The notes: generated by a model from the letters alone, not told the origin. A stretch of DNA of 64,000 bases from Caulobacter hibisci (GCF_016135805.1 NZ_JADWOX010000012.1:62001-126000); one strand, 5' to 3'; counted from the first letter of the stretch, positions 1 through 9,825 are shown. Program-made: numbers and translations.

Positions 1-1
1 C

Positions 2-505
2 GCCGTGGAGCTGCCGGTGTTCGTCTACAACGTGCCGGGCCGCACGGGCGTCGACATCTCCAACGACACCCTGGTGCGCCTGTCCAAGCTGCCCAACATC
101 GTCGGCATCAAGGACGCCACCGGCGACCTGACCCGCATCAGCCTGCAGCGCATCACCTGCGGCGACGACTGGGTCATGCTGACGGGCGATGACCCGACCG
201 CGCTGGGCTACATGGCCCACGGCGGCCACGGCGTGATCTCGGTGACCTCGAACGTCGCCCCGGACGCCTGCGCCACCTTCATGAACGCCTGCTTCGGCAA
301 TGACTGGGAAACGGCCCGCTACTGGCAGGACCGCCTGATCAAGCTGCACAAGGCGTTGTTCCTCGACTCATCGCCGGCCCCGACCAAGTTCGCCCTGGCC
401 CAGCTGGGCCTGTCGAACGAGGACGTGCGCCTGCCGATCACGCCCTGCGCCGAGGCCGTGCGTCCCGCGATCCTGGAAGCCATGCGCGAGGCGGGTCTGG
501 TCTGA
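2..505 (+). CDS. dapA: 4-hydroxy-tetrahydrodipicolinate synthase, C-terminal part (cut by window edge)
   Basis: This is the C-terminal 167 or so residues of DapA, which condenses pyruvate with aspartate semialdehyde in the lysine/diaminopimelate pathway in the cytoplasm. The stretch [10 protein letters not shown] followed by [11 protein letters not shown], with the Schiff-base lysine in GIKD, and [20 protein letters not shown] are typical of the (beta/alpha)8 NAL/DHDPS family. The frame is open from base 2, so the gene begins upstream of the window. The GTG at base 5 is an internal Val codon, not a start. Its TGA shares one base with the ATG of smpB, so the two are translationally coupled. 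Confidence 0.95.
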   Translation, partial: AVELPVFVYNVPGRTGVDISNDTLVRLSKLPNIVGIKDATGDLTRISLQRITCGDDWVMLTGDDPTALGYMAHGGHGVISVTSNVAPDACATFMNACFGNDWETARYWQDRLIKLHKALFLDSSPAPTKFALAQLGLSNEDVRLPITPCAEAVRPAILEAMREAGLV

Positions 506-963
506 TGACCAAGCCGATCGCGGAGAACCGGCGCGCCCGGTACGACTACTTCATCGAGGAAACCTTCGAGGCCGGCATCATGCTGACCGGCACGGAGGTC
601 AAGTCGCTGCGCGTCGGCCGGGCCAACATCGCCGAGTCCTATGCGTCGGTCGAAGGGCGCGAGATCAAGCTGATCAACGCCGATATCCCGCCCTATGGCC
701 ACGCCAACCGCTTCAACCACGAGCCGCGCCGGCACCGGAAGCTGCTGCTGCACCGCAAGCAGATCGAGAAGCTGATCGGGGCCGTCCAGCGCGACGGCCG
801 CACGCTGATCCCGCTCAAGCTCTATTGGAACGAGAAGGGCCTGGCCAAGCTTGAGATCGGTCTGGCCAAGGGCAAGAAGAACCACGACAAGCGCGAAACC
901 GAAGCCGCCCGCGACTGGGCGCGCGACAAGGCGCGGCTGATGAAGGGCGACCGGGGGGATTGA
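505..963 (+). CDS. smpB: SsrA (tmRNA)-binding protein SmpB
   Basis: The 152-residue protein binds tmRNA and brings it to stalled ribosomes for trans-translation. It matches SmpB throughout: the N-terminal [20 protein letters not shown], the core [20 protein letters not shown], and the basic C-terminal tail starting [16 protein letters not shown]. Length is normal for the family. The ATG overlaps the dapA stop by one base. In Caulobacter, tmRNA and SmpB are linked to cell-cycle timing, which is family knowledge and not something this sequence shows. Confidence 0.97.
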   Translation: MTKPIAENRRARYDYFIEETFEAGIMLTGTEVKSLRVGRANIAESYASVEGREIKLINADIPPYGHANRFNHEPRRHRKLLLHRKQIEKLIGAVQRDGRTLIPLKLYWNEKGLAKLEIGLAKGKKNHDKRETEAARDWARDKARLMKGDRGD

Positions 964-980
964 TCTGATCCGCCCGTGAG

Positions 981-1130
981 GAACCTCCCCCTGTGGGGGA
1001 GGTGATCGCGAAGCGATCGGTGGGGGGCGTGACTGCGAGATCGGCCGACGCCCCGGAAGCTGACAATGTCCCCCCACCGGCCTTCGGCCGCCTCCCCCAG
1101 AGGGGGAGGTTCCCCTGAAAGGGGGAGGAT
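981..1130. repeat. Intergenic palindromic repeats, family A
   Basis: Two inverted copies of a C-rich/G-rich element (core CCTCCCCCTNTGGGGGAGG, then a short variable arm such as GATCGCGAAGCGATC and GGTGGGGG) fill most of the gap between smpB and the acyltransferase gene. The same family recurs near 37604-37804 and 55191-55315. The copies look like REP-type dispersed elements and are non-coding. Confidence 0.8.
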
Positions 1131-1177
1131 CTTGAATTGGCCCACGCTTTGCTCCTTCATCCGCGAAGGAGCCCGCC

Positions 1178-2338
1178 ATGTCCGATACTGGTGCAAGACC
1201 ACAGAAAGCCGCGCGTCCGCTGTCCCGCGGCGGGCCGCTGGATGCGCTGAGGTTCTTCGCGGCCTTCTTCATCGTGGTCTATCACTACGCCGAGCAGGCG
1301 CCGGTCTCGCTGTTCTCGATCCATCTGGCCTTCGGGCGCGGCTATCTGGCGACCGATTTCTTCCTGATGCTGTCTGGCTATGTGCTGGGCCGGGCCTATG
1401 GTCCGCGCTTCACGGCCGGCCAGATGCACGACGGCGCCTTCCTGCTCAAGCGCGTAGCCCGGGTGTGGCCGGCTCACCTGATCATGATCGCCGCCTTCGT
1501 GGCCCTGGTGCTGGCCACCACGGCCCTGGGCATGCAGCCGCGCAATCCGCAATGGTACCAGTGGGACCAGCTGCCGGCGCAGGTGTTCCTCATTCAGACC
1601 TGGGGCTTCCAGGGACCGTCGGGCTGGAACATGCCGACCTGGACCCTGTCGGCCCTGCTGGTCTGCTACGCTCTTTTTCCGACCATCTGGCGCGTCTTTG
1701 GCAAGATCCGCTCGCCGTGGATGGCGCTGCTGGCCGGCTTCGTCATCTTCGTCGCGGTAGACGCCTTCGCCCGCGCCGTCTTCGGCCTGCCGTCGTTCCA
1801 CCTGCACCTGCGCAACGGCCTCTACCGCGCCATTCCGCTGTTCCTGATGGGCGTGCTGATCGCCCGCCTGGCCCGCGAAGTGGTCATCGGCCCCAAGCTG
1901 GCCGACGCCCTGGCCGCCTTCGCGGTGGTCGGCTTCGTGGTGCTGAACGTGATCGGCGAGTTCGCCTATCCGAGCCTGGCCCTGCTGGGCCTGCTGATCT
2001 TCGCCGCCAGCGGCTCGGCCCAGACCGGCTGGACCTGGGCCAAGACCGGCGGCCGGCTGTCGTTCTCGCTGTACCTGACCAACCAGTTCGTCGGCGCCAT
2101 CTGGTTCGCCCTGCAACGCCAGCTGGACCAGAAGGTCGAACTGCACGAGGCCGCCCACTGGGCGATCTGGGCCATGGCCTTCCCGGCCGCCCTGGTCTTC
2201 GCCTGGGTCTTCGAGCGCCTGGTCGACGCCCCGTTGCAGGACTGGCTGAAGCCGCGCCTCGAAAGCCTGACGGCCAACTGGGGCAAGAAGGGCGAGCGGA
2301 ACCGCGGCGCCCAGGCGATGGTTACGACCCTGCCCTGA
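1178..2338 (+). CDS. Acyltransferase 3 family membrane protein
   Basis: The 386-residue polytopic inner-membrane protein starts at an ATG behind GAAGGAG. The N-terminal LDALRFFAAFFIVVYHY, with the family's conserved His, and about ten hydrophobic segments identify the acyltransferase_3 (OafA/YrhL) family, which moves acetyl or other acyl groups onto sugars and surface polysaccharides. VARVWPAHLI and SFSLYLTNQFVGAIWF also fit the family. There is no fused SGNH domain. The substrate cannot be told from the sequence. It stands alone, flanked by repeats upstream and a separately transcribed exported protein downstream. Confidence 0.88.
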   Translation: MSDTGARPQKAARPLSRGGPLDALRFFAAFFIVVYHYAEQAPVSLFSIHLAFGRGYLATDFFLMLSGYVLGRAYGPRFTAGQMHDGAFLLKRVARVWPAHLIMIAAFVALVLATTALGMQPRNPQWYQWDQLPAQVFLIQTWGFQGPSGWNMPTWTLSALLVCYALFPTIWRVFGKIRSPWMALLAGFVIFVAVDAFARAVFGLPSFHLHLRNGLYRAIPLFLMGVLIARLAREVVIGPKLADALAAFAVVGFVVLNVIGEFAYPSLALLGLLIFAASGSAQTGWTWAKTGGRLSFSLYLTNQFVGAIWFALQRQLDQKVELHEAAHWAIWAMAFPAALVFAWVFERLVDAPLQDWLKPRLESLTANWGKKGERNRGAQAMVTTLP

Positions 2339-2436
2339 TAGGGCGCCCTGAAATCGCCTTGCCGATCGCGGCGAGATAGGCGACGAGGGATAAAACGCGC
2401 GTTCCAAACGCAACGCGCAAAGGGAGTCGAAATCGA

Positions 2437-2856
2437 ATGCTCAGGACCGCCATCCTCGCCGCCGTCGCCAGCGCCGCCTTCGCCGTACCGGCCATGGCCG
2501 CCGACATCTCCGGCCTGTGGCAGACCGAAACCAACGGCGGCCAGGTCGAGATCGCCCGCTGCGGCAACAGCCTGTGTGGCAAGCTGGTGACCTCCAACAC
2601 CATCAAGGCCAATCCGGGCGTCAAGGACGACAAGAACAAGGACGCCTCGCTGCGCAATCGCCCCCTGAAGGGCCTGCAACTGCTGTGGGGCTTCAGCGGC
2701 GGTCCCGAGGAATGGACTGGCGGCAAGGTCTACAAGGCCGACGACGGCAAGATCTATTCGGGCACGATCACCATGCTCAACGCCGACACCCTGAAGCTCA
2801 AGGGCTGCGTCGTCGCCCCGCTGTGCAAGACCCAGACCTGGACGCGGGTGAAGTAG
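2437..2856 (+). CDS. DUF2147 family exported protein
   Basis: A 139-residue protein with a clear Sec signal peptide (MLRTAILAAVASAAFAVPAMA, cut after AMA), leaving a mature domain of about 118 residues. ISGLWQTETNGGQVEIARCG, LCGKLV and KIYSGTITM with a C-terminal TWTRVK match DUF2147, a lipocalin-like beta-barrel fold found in many alphaproteobacterial periplasmic proteins. Several Cys residues (CGNSLCG, GCVVAPLC) may form disulfides. The biological role of the family is unknown. Confidence 0.85.
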   Translation: MLRTAILAAVASAAFAVPAMAADISGLWQTETNGGQVEIARCGNSLCGKLVTSNTIKANPGVKDDKNKDASLRNRPLKGLQLLWGFSGGPEEWTGGKVYKADDGKIYSGTITMLNADTLKLKGCVVAPLCKTQTWTRVK

Positions 2857-2865
2857 TGGCCCTGA

Positions 2866-3012
2866 TCCCTCTCCCCTTGCGGGAGAGGGTGGGTGAGAGG
2901 TTGCACGTACAGAAACGCCGCGACAGCTGATCGGCTGTCGCGGCGTTTTGCGTTTGAGAGACCCCTCATCCGTCGCCTATCGGCGACACCTTCTCCCGCA
3001 AGGGGAGAAGGA
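2866..3012. repeat. Composite palindromic repeat, family B, with embedded hairpin
   Basis: The outer arms (CTCTCCCCTTGCGGGAGAGG on the left, CTTCTCCCGCAAGGGGAGAAG on the right) surround a perfect hairpin. The element lies between two converging genes. Related copies occur near 48677-48810 (without the central hairpin) and 51311-51472 (with it). Confidence 0.85.
2913..2949. terminator. Bidirectional terminator-like hairpin inside a family B repeat
   Basis: The arms AAACGCCGCGACAGC and GCTGTCGCGGCGTTT are perfectly complementary over 15 bp around a 6-base loop. A run of T follows on the + strand, and the A-run of the left arm supplies one on the other strand. It lies between the convergent DUF2147 and aminopeptidase genes and could end transcription from both sides. 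Confidence 0.75.
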
Positions 3013-4836
3013 TCACAGCGGCTTGCAGACCTCTTCCAGCCAAGCCCGGACCTCCGGCTCCAGGCGAGGGCCGATCTCCCGCAGCACCCGCGCGTGATAG
3101 GCGTCGAACTGGGCGACCTCCTCGGCGCTCAGCAGGGCCTTGTCGACCAGCCGGCGGTCGATGGGGGCCAGGGTCAGGGCCTCGAAGCGGTGCATCGGGC
3201 GGTCGCCGCCGACGACGGTTTCGGCCGGCATGACCACTTCCAGGTTCTCGATGCGGATGCCGTACTCGCCGTCCTTGTAGTAGCCGGGCTCGTTGGAGAC
3301 GATCATCCCCGGCTGCAAGGCGATGGTGTTGGGCGCCTTGCTGATCCGCTGCGGACCCTCGTGGACGCCTAGATAGACGCCGACGCCGTGGCCGGTGCCG
3401 TGGTCGTAGTCCAGGCCGTGCGCCCACAGCGCCATGCGGGCCAGGGCGTCGATGGCCGAGCCGGTGGTGCCGGCCGGGAAGCGCAGGCGGGCGATGGCCA
3501 GGTGGCCCTTCAGGACCAGGGTGTTGCGCTGGACCATCTCCGCCGAGGGCTCGCCGATGGCCACGGTGCGGGTGACGTCGGTGGTGCCATCCAGGTACTG
3601 GCCGCCGCTGTCGACCAGCAGCAGCGAGCCGAGGGCCGCGCGCTCGTTGCTGCGCTCGGTCGGACGATAATGGGGCAGGGCGCCGTGGCCGTTGGCCGCG
3701 CCGATGGTGTCGAACGACAGGTCCTTCAGCACGCCGGTGGCTTCGCGGAAGCTCTCCAGCTTGGCGACGGCCTCCTTCTCGTCCGGCGGGCTGATTTGGC
3801 CCTCGGTGGCCAGCCAATGCAGGAAACGGGTCAGGGCGGCGCCGTCGCGGCGGTGGGCCTCGCGCGTGCCGTCCAGCTCGACGCCGTTCTTGCAGGCGCG
3901 GGGCAGGGTGCAGGGGTCCATGCCGCGCACGACCTTGGCGCCGGCGGTGGTCAGGGTGTCGAAGTACCAGGCCGAGGACTGGCCCGGATCGACCAGCACG
4001 CTCTTGCCAGAGAGCTCGCCGAGCGCGGCTTCCAGGGCCTCGGGGGCCTCCAGCGACACCTCGTTGCCGAGCCAGGCGGGGAGTTCCTTGGTCACCTTGG
4101 CCGGGTCGAGGAACAGGCGGGCCGTGCCGTCGGCGCGGAGGATGGCCTGGGCCAGCGATAGGGGCGTGCGAATGACGTCGCCGCCGCGGATGTTGAACAG
4201 CCAGGCGATCGAGGCCGGAGCGGTGATCACCGAAGCGTCGGCGCCCAGGCCGGCGCCGACGCGGGCGCGCTTGGCCGAGGACTCTTCGCCAGCGTACTGC
4301 GTCGGGTGCGGAACCACGGGGGCCGTCGGCTGGGCTGGACGCTGCGCGCCCCAGGCCTCGTCCAGCGGGTTGGCGGCGACGGGCTTGAGGGTCGCGCCGG
4401 CGCGGGCGGCGGCGGCCTTCAGGGCGTCGAGGGCCGAGGGGCTGTGCAGGCGGGCGTCGTAGCCGATGACGGCGCCGCTGCGGGCGGTCTCCAGATAGGC
4501 CGGGACGCCGCCCTCGACGAGGTCGCGGATCTCGAACACGCCTTGGTCGACCTGCTCGCGCACCTGAAGCGTATAGCGGCCGTCGACGAAGACGGCGGCG
4601 CGGTCGCTCATGATCACGCCGGCCCCGGCCGAGCCGGTGAAGCCGCTGGCCCAGGCCAGGCGGTCGTTGGCGGCGGGCAGGTATTCGTTCTGGTGCTCGT
4701 CCTCGTGCGGCACGAGGAAGCCGTCGAGACCCTGGCGGGCCATGGCCTCGCGGATCAGCGGAACGTGGCGCGGGCCAAAGCCCGGATCGGTGGATTCATC
4801 GAAGGTCTGGCGCATGCCGACCGATTTAGGCCTCAT
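3013..4836 (-). CDS. Aminopeptidase P family protein (Xaa-Pro aminopeptidase)
   Basis: The 607-residue cytoplasmic metallopeptidase has the three-part layout of the large (eukaryote-like) AMPP form: two creatinase-type N-terminal domains and a C-terminal pita-bread catalytic domain. All five dinuclear metal ligands are visible: Asp in LLLVDSGGQYLDGTTDVTRT (two), His in GTGHGVGVYLG, and Glu in SNEPGYYKDG and IRIENLEV. It should remove an N-terminal residue preceding proline. The start could be 4836 or the in-frame ATG at 4815; neither has a strong ribosome site. It lies 21 bases after the 4858-5304 gene and is probably co-transcribed with it. Confidence 0.92.
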   Translation of the reverse strand: MRPKSVGMRQTFDESTDPGFGPRHVPLIREAMARQGLDGFLVPHEDEHQNEYLPAANDRLAWASGFTGSAGAGVIMSDRAAVFVDGRYTLQVREQVDQGVFEIRDLVEGGVPAYLETARSGAVIGYDARLHSPSALDALKAAAARAGATLKPVAANPLDEAWGAQRPAQPTAPVVPHPTQYAGEESSAKRARVGAGLGADASVITAPASIAWLFNIRGGDVIRTPLSLAQAILRADGTARLFLDPAKVTKELPAWLGNEVSLEAPEALEAALGELSGKSVLVDPGQSSAWYFDTLTTAGAKVVRGMDPCTLPRACKNGVELDGTREAHRRDGAALTRFLHWLATEGQISPPDEKEAVAKLESFREATGVLKDLSFDTIGAANGHGALPHYRPTERSNERAALGSLLLVDSGGQYLDGTTDVTRTVAIGEPSAEMVQRNTLVLKGHLAIARLRFPAGTTGSAIDALARMALWAHGLDYDHGTGHGVGVYLGVHEGPQRISKAPNTIALQPGMIVSNEPGYYKDGEYGIRIENLEVVMPAETVVGGDRPMHRFEALTLAPIDRRLVDKALLSAEEVAQFDAYHARVLREIGPRLEPEVRAWLEEVCKPL

Positions 4837-4857
4837 GCGCCGACCTGAAAAGGGGAC

Positions 4858-5304
4858 TTATTGCGGGGTGTCGACCTGGGGCGCAGGGGCCGTGCCGTCG
4901 GTCGTGGCCGGCGCGTTGGCGGCCGCGTCGTGGGCGGCGTCGGCCGCGGTCCGGGCCTGGGCCTCGGTCTGGCGGCGCAGGGCGTCGGACGCCGCGGCGG
5001 CGTCGCGGGCCGAGCTCTCGGCGGCGGCCTGGGCCTGCTGGGCGCCGGTCTGGAGGCCCACCTGGGCGCCTTCGAGCAGGCCGGCGGTGCGGCCCTGTTC
5101 CTGGGCCTGGGCGATCTGATCGGAGCTGGCGTCCATCGGCCGCGAGGTCAGCATGAAGGCCACGGCGATCACCGCCACGATGGCGACGACGCCGGCCACC
5201 AGCCAGCCCAGCGGGCTCGACTCGCGCCGCACCTCAATGACGCGCTCGGGGACGCGCTCGGGCTGGCGCTGGACGGGAGGCAGGGAAGGATCGGTGTAGG
5301 TCAT
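4858..5304 (-). CDS. Hypothetical membrane-anchored Ala/Gln-rich protein
   Basis: A 148-residue protein of unknown function. The ATG at 5304 follows AGGACGAAAGCC and is preferred over an upstream GTG-type start. The N-terminal 30 or so residues are polar and rich in Pro/Arg/Glu, then one transmembrane helix (GWLVAGVVAIVAVIAVAFML) leads to an Ala/Gln-rich region likely to be helical or coiled-coil, and a disordered end. It sits between prmA and the aminopeptidase gene on the same strand. No named domain recognised. Confidence 0.75.
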   Translation of the reverse strand: MTYTDPSLPPVQRQPERVPERVIEVRRESSPLGWLVAGVVAIVAVIAVAFMLTSRPMDASSDQIAQAQEQGRTAGLLEGAQVGLQTGAQQAQAAAESSARDAAAASDALRRQTEAQARTAADAAHDAAANAPATTDGTAPAPQVDTPQ

Positions 5305-5384
5305 GGCTTTCGTCCTGGAACGGTGTTGTCCCAAGAAACGTGGAGCCAAGCGGGGGCGTTCCGTTCCCTCTGCCGGAGAGCGCC

Positions 5385-6251
5385 TTAGGGCCGTTCGAGA
5401 ACCAGCGTCGCCCAGGCGTCGCGGTGGATGCGGGTCTTCACGCGGAAGCCGCGCGACAGGTAGGCGGCCTTGACCATCCGCTCCTGGGTGCGCAGCAGGC
5501 CCGACAGTATGACCGTGCCGCCCGGGACCAGGGCGCGCTTGATGTCCTGCACCAGGCTGATCAGCGGGCGGGCCAGGATGTTGGCGAACACCAGGTCGTA
5601 GGGCGCGTTGTCGGCGACCAGGCGGTGGCCCAGGCCCGAGGCGTGGACGAAGCGGGCGTTGGCCTTGTTGACCAGGGCGTTCTCGCGAGCGATGCGCACG
5701 GACGGCTTGTCGATGTCGGTGCCCACGGCGAGCTTGCTGCCCGTACGGGCGGCGGCGATGGCCAGCAGGCCCGTGCCGGCGCCGACGTCGAGCACCTTGT
5801 TGAACTTCCTGGCCTTGATCAGGCGGTCATAGGCCTGCAGGCAGCCGACGGTGGTGCCGTGGTGGCCGGTGCCGAAGGCCGCGCCGGCCTCGATGCGCAG
5901 GTTGACGGTGCTGGCCGGCAGGCGGCCGCGGTCGTGCATCCCGTAGACGAAGAAGCGGCCGGCGCGCACCGGCGGCAGGCCCGACAGCGCCATGGCCAGC
6001 CAGTCGGCGTCGGCCAGGGTCTCGCGCACGACCTTCAGCGGGAAGCCGCCCAGCAGCTCCAGCAGGCCGGCGTCTTCCTCGTCGGTGGTCGGAAAGGCGT
6101 CGATGCGCCAGATGTTCTTGTCCTCGTCCTCTTCCAGGATCGAGTAAGTCGCGCCTTCGAGGCCGGGCATGTTGTCGATGGCGTCGGCGGCGGCTTCGGC
6201 GTCGGCGCGGGCGCCGCGGGCGACGATCTGCTGGGGCGTATAGTCGGTCAT
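5385..6251 (-). CDS. prmA: Ribosomal protein L11 methyltransferase-like (PrmA family)
   Basis: The 288-residue SAM-dependent methyltransferase is expected to methylate ribosomal protein L11. The substrate-side motif [12 protein letters not shown] is followed by motif [18 protein letters not shown], then [10 protein letters not shown], equivalent to the NPPY-like catalytic loop, all diagnostic of PrmA. I chose the ATG at 6251 because it has GGAG upstream and overlaps the stop of the preceding gene (ATGA). Longer readings from 6323 would start in an unrelated extension. Confidence 0.9.
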   Translation of the reverse strand: MTDYTPQQIVARGARADAEAAADAIDNMPGLEGATYSILEEDEDKNIWRIDAFPTTDEEDAGLLELLGGFPLKVVRETLADADWLAMALSGLPPVRAGRFFVYGMHDRGRLPASTVNLRIEAGAAFGTGHHGTTVGCLQAYDRLIKARKFNKVLDVGAGTGLLAIAAARTGSKLAVGTDIDKPSVRIARENALVNKANARFVHASGLGHRLVADNAPYDLVFANILARPLISLVQDIKRALVPGGTVILSGLLRTQERMVKAAYLSRGFRVKTRIHRDAWATLVLERP

Positions 6252-7660
6252 GCCGCTCCAATAGTCGTACGCGCCGCCAAAGGCGAGACCATGCGTCGTC
6301 CGAAGGCGGGGGCGGGGCTCCAAATTTCCGGCATCGGCTCGGGCGGGGCCAGCCGCCAGGTCAGCGGCGCCTCTTCACGTGGGGCGCGCGCGGCCTTCGG
6401 CTCGGCGCTGCGGGCCAGGCCCAGGGCCGGTCCGAGCAGGCGCGTGGCGGCCGCGCAGGCCAGGGCCCAGGCGATGCCGTTGCGCTCCAGGATGAAGCTT
6501 TCCGAGAAGGTGGTGATCAGGAAGATGACCAGGAACAGGGTCGACCAGTAGCCGTCGCGCACCTTGTCGAAGCGCAGCAGGGCGACCAGCACCGGCAGGC
6601 CCAGGACCAGCGCCGACAGCCCCACGCCCACCCAGCCCAGCTGGGCCAGCACGTCGAGCCAGCCGTTGTGGGCGGTCGGCACGTTCCAGCCGGTCTCCTT
6701 GCGGATGAACATGGCCGGCACCGACTCGTCGCGCCAGAACACCGCATAGCCGTAGCCGGTGATGGGGGCCTTGGCCGACTGGCGCAGCAGGGCGTCCCAG
6801 ATCTCGGTGCGGCCGGTCAGGGTGGGGTCCTTGCCCAGGGCCTTGAACAGCAGGTCGGGGGCCAGCCACATGACTAGGGCCGCGCCGCCGATCACCGTGA
6901 CGCCCAGCCAGACCATGGTCACGGCCGTCGCCGGTCCGCGCCGCATCGAGGCCAGGACGCCCGAGCCGGCCAGGCCGATCAGCAGCACCATCAGCGAGGT
7001 CTTGGACTTGCTCATCACGATCATGAAGGCGCAGATCACGATGGCGGCGACGAACAGCTTGCGATGGCGCGAGCCGGCCAGGATGGCGGCCGTGGCGGCC
7101 AGGGCGCCATAGACCATCATCGCGCCCATCTGGTTCTTCTCGAACCACAGGCCGCGCCAGTCGCCGGCGTTGATGTCGTGCTGCACGCCCATCTTGGGAT
7201 AGGCGATCGCCGCCAGCAGGCCGCCGGCGCCGAGGATCAGGAAGGTGGTCGCCAGGATCTCGGCCATGCGGCGGCCGTCGAAGCTGGCGGCGAAATAGAA
7301 GCCGAACAGGGTGGTGAAGGCCGCGGCCAGGGCCCGGCGGTTGGTGGTGCCCGGATCGAACGACCAGGACGACGAGGCGAACACCCAGAACACCAGCAGG
7401 CTGAGCACGGTCGCCGGCAACCAGAACTTCGCCAGCCGTGGGGCGCGCCACAGGACGAGGGCGAGGATCAGGGCGTAGACCGGCAGCCACATCAGGCGAA
7501 GGATCGGCATGTCCTCGCCGCCGGCCTGGGCCGGGTCCAGCAGAGGCCCGATGAAGGCGTTGGACAGCATGAACAGCACGAAGCCGCAGGCCCAGGCCTC
7601 CAGCGTGCGCAGGATCCCGCCCTCGTGCTCCTCGTCCCGTTCTGGCGTTTCCGCGTCCAT
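6248..7660 (-). CDS. O-antigen ligase/polymerase-like membrane protein (Wzy_C family)
   Basis: A 470-residue inner-membrane protein with roughly ten or more hydrophobic helices and one large polar loop. The loop contains [20 protein letters not shown], whose HN(x)nL pattern marks the Wzy_C/RfaL superfamily of O-antigen ligases and polysaccharide polymerases. [10 protein letters not shown] just before it is also typical. The 52-residue C-terminal tail is rich in Ala/Pro and cytoplasmic or disordered. No other surface polysaccharide genes lie nearby, so ligase versus polymerase cannot be decided. Its TGA overlaps the prmA start. Confidence 0.83.
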   Translation of the reverse strand: MDAETPERDEEHEGGILRTLEAWACGFVLFMLSNAFIGPLLDPAQAGGEDMPILRLMWLPVYALILALVLWRAPRLAKFWLPATVLSLLVFWVFASSSWSFDPGTTNRRALAAAFTTLFGFYFAASFDGRRMAEILATTFLILGAGGLLAAIAYPKMGVQHDINAGDWRGLWFEKNQMGAMMVYGALAATAAILAGSRHRKLFVAAIVICAFMIVMSKSKTSLMVLLIGLAGSGVLASMRRGPATAVTMVWLGVTVIGGAALVMWLAPDLLFKALGKDPTLTGRTEIWDALLRQSAKAPITGYGYAVFWRDESVPAMFIRKETGWNVPTAHNGWLDVLAQLGWVGVGLSALVLGLPVLVALLRFDKVRDGYWSTLFLVIFLITTFSESFILERNGIAWALACAAATRLLGPALGLARSAEPKAARAPREEAPLTWRLAPPEPMPEIWSPAPAFGRRMVSPLAARTTIGAA

Positions 7661-7770
7661 CGCCGTTCCCGTCTGGCGCGAAACGGCACAGGCGCGGTTC
7701 GCTCAGGGGGGCGGCTGCAAGGGGAGGGCCGGGAAAGTCTGGAAGGGCAGCCGGGATCCAAAGATCAAAG

Positions 7771-7860
7771 GTCATCGCCCGACTTGTTCGGGCGACCCAA
7801 GCGGTATGTCAGGATGGGGCGGAGTCAGCTTGGGTCGCCCGCATGAAGCGGGCGATGACT
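7771..7860. repeat. Palindromic repeat, family D
   Basis: The left end GTCATCGCCCGACTTGTTCG and the right end, which reads as its near complement (CGCATGAAGCGGGCGATGAC), flank two CCCAAGC/GCTTGGG blocks. A second copy lies at 57443-57539. It fills the gap upstream of the O-antigen ligase-like gene and downstream of the 7886-8398 gene. Confidence 0.8.
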
Positions 7861-7885
7861 TCTATAAATTACTGGCTGGATCGGC

Positions 7886-8398
7886 TCAGTAGCTCGACGC
7901 CGCCACCTCGGTCCGCGCGGCGGCCGAGGCCGTGACCGGGATCACCTCTTCCGGCAGGCGCGTGTCGAGAATGTCGCCGCCCGTCGAGGCGTAGCTGCGG
8001 GCCGGCGGGGCGTCGGCGGGTTCGGGCGGGTTTTCCGGCTGGTCCATGGCGGCGGTGGTCGCGCCGGAGGCGGAGACGATGTCCTGGTCGGTGGGCTCGT
8101 AGCTGGCCGGCTCGATCAGGCCCATGTCCGACAGGTCCGCCGAGGTCAGCACCACCGGCGTCATTTCCTGCGGCGGGCGCAAGAAATCCGAGCCGATGAC
8201 GTAGTCGGGCACCTTGCCGGCCGGCCAGACCATGGCGGCGGCCTCGGCATACTGGCTGCCGCGGGGCTCGACGAAGGCCATCGGCTCGGCGTCCTGCGGA
8301 CCGATCTGCATGGCCATGCCCGCCACCGCGCCCAGGGTCAGGGCGAGAGGGAGGCCGACGATGGCGGCGCGGGTTTTGAGAAGGTCGAACGGCGTCAT
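7886..8398 (-). CDS. Hypothetical protein with N-terminal membrane anchor
   Basis: A 170-residue protein of unknown function. After a short positive start (MTPFDLLKTR) comes one hydrophobic stretch (AAIVGLPLALTLGAVAGMAM), which is a signal anchor or an uncleaved signal. The rest is acidic and Pro/Ala-rich without recognisable motifs and probably extracytoplasmic. The ATG at 8398 is the first in frame. It is divergent from the LtrA-like gene, with 74 bases between the starts. Confidence 0.7.
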   Translation of the reverse strand: MTPFDLLKTRAAIVGLPLALTLGAVAGMAMQIGPQDAEPMAFVEPRGSQYAEAAAMVWPAGKVPDYVIGSDFLRPPQEMTPVVLTSADLSDMGLIEPASYEPTDQDIVSASGATTAAMDQPENPPEPADAPPARSYASTGGDILDTRLPEEVIPVTASAAARTEVAASSY

Positions 8399-8472
8399 GC
8401 GAGGATAGCGCTTCAGCCGCCAATTCGTTCTGGCTAGCTTGCGATTCCGGACGAAGAGGCGAAGGAGCGGCG

Positions 8473-9654
8473 ATGACGGACCAAAAGGGCGGCGGCCTGC
8501 TGCGGGCGCGAGAGGGCGGCCACGCGCGGGTGACCTATGTCGAGCTGTTCTTCGATCTGGTCTTCGTCTTCGCCATCACCCAGCTTTCGCACGGCCTGAT
8601 CGGCCATCCCAGCCTGCTGGGCGTGCTGGAGACGGGCCTGCTGCTGATGGCCGTCTGGTGGGCCTGGGTCTACACCGCCTGGGTCACCAACTGGCTCGAT
8701 CCCGAGCGGCCGCCGGTGCGGATCATGCTGTTCGTCGTCATGGCCGCCGGCATGGTGCTGGCCATGGCCATTCCCCAGGCCTTCGAGGGCAGGGGGCTGC
8801 TGTTCGCCCTGGCCTATGTGGCGATCCAGGTGGGGCGCAGCCTGTTCACCCTGTGGTGCGTGCGGCGCGACGAGAACCTGCGGCTGAACTTCCTGCGGAT
8901 CAGCGCCTGGCTGATCGTCTCGGGCGTGCTGTGGATCGCCGGCGGCCTGGCCCACGACGAGATCCGCCTGGCCTGCTGGGCCGCCGCCATCGCCATCGAA
9001 TACGCCTCGCCGGCCGCCGGCTTCTGGACCCCAGGGCTGGGCCGCTCGAAGACCGCCGACTGGACGGTGGAAGGCGCGCACCTGGCCGAGCGCTGCGCCC
9101 TGTTCACGATCATCGCCCTGGGCGAGTCGATCCTGGTCATGGGCGCCACCGCCGCCAGCCTGGAATGGACGCCGGCCGTGACGACGGCTTTCATCTCGTC
9201 CTTCGTCGCCAGCCTGGCGATGTGGTGGATCTACTTCTCCTACACGGCCGAGGCCGCCAGCGAGAGCATCAGCCATTCCGACGATCCCGGCCGTGTGGCC
9301 CGTCGGGCCTACACCTACAGCCACCTGCTGCCGGTGGCGGGGATCATCGTGGCGGCGGTCGGCGATGAGTGGGTGATCCACCATCCGGTCGGCCATGCGG
9401 ACCTGAAGACCGCCATGGCCCTGATCGGCGGGCCGCTGCTGTTTCTGCTGGGCGGGACCCTGTTCAAGAAGGCGATCTTCCGCATCTGGTCGCCGTCGCG
9501 CGTCGCCGGGATGGCGGCCCTGGCGCTGCTGGCCCTGGTCGCCATGAGCGTCTCGCCGCTGGTGCTGTCGCTGCTGACGACGGCCGTGCTGCTGGCGGTG
9601 GCGGCTTGGGAGAGCCTGGCGATCAAGCGGCGGGGGAAGCACCTGGGGGATTGA
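8473..9654 (+). CDS. Low temperature requirement protein A (LtrA) family membrane protein
   Basis: A 393-residue polytopic membrane protein. RVTYVELFFDLVFVFAITQL near the N-terminus is the hallmark of the LtrA family (bacterial low temperature requirement A), and about ten transmembrane helices follow, with CALFTIIALGESILVMGAT in the middle. The molecular function of LtrA is not established; the name comes from a Listeria cold-growth mutant. The ATG at 8473 has GAAGGAG upstream. The gene stands alone. Confidence 0.88.
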   Translation: MTDQKGGGLLRAREGGHARVTYVELFFDLVFVFAITQLSHGLIGHPSLLGVLETGLLLMAVWWAWVYTAWVTNWLDPERPPVRIMLFVVMAAGMVLAMAIPQAFEGRGLLFALAYVAIQVGRSLFTLWCVRRDENLRLNFLRISAWLIVSGVLWIAGGLAHDEIRLACWAAAIAIEYASPAAGFWTPGLGRSKTADWTVEGAHLAERCALFTIIALGESILVMGATAASLEWTPAVTTAFISSFVASLAMWWIYFSYTAEAASESISHSDDPGRVARRAYTYSHLLPVAGIIVAAVGDEWVIHHPVGHADLKTAMALIGGPLLFLLGGTLFKKAIFRIWSPSRVAGMAALALLALVAMSVSPLVLSLLTTAVLLAVAAWESLAIKRRGKHLGD

Positions 9655-9676
9655 GCGACTATGCCTCCCTTCTTTC

Positions 9677-9810
9677 CGTCATTCCCGCCCTTGTGGCAGG
9701 AACTCCTGGTTCCGCCCGCAAGTGAAGCGCAAGCGGCGTGCTGAGCACACCGCCCCATCCGCACCTGCGGCTGACAGAGGGTTTCCCGCCACAAGGGCGG
9801 GATGACGGGA
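9677..9810. repeat. Palindromic repeat, family C
   Basis: The left end GTCATTCCCGCCCTTGTGGC and the right end GCCACAAGGGCGGGATGAC are inverted copies around a middle with a GCAAGCGG-type core. Other copies are at 27643-27777 and 28952-29084. This one separates the convergent LtrA-like and pip genes. Confidence 0.85.
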
Positions 9811-9825
9811 GTTTAGAGGGCTAAA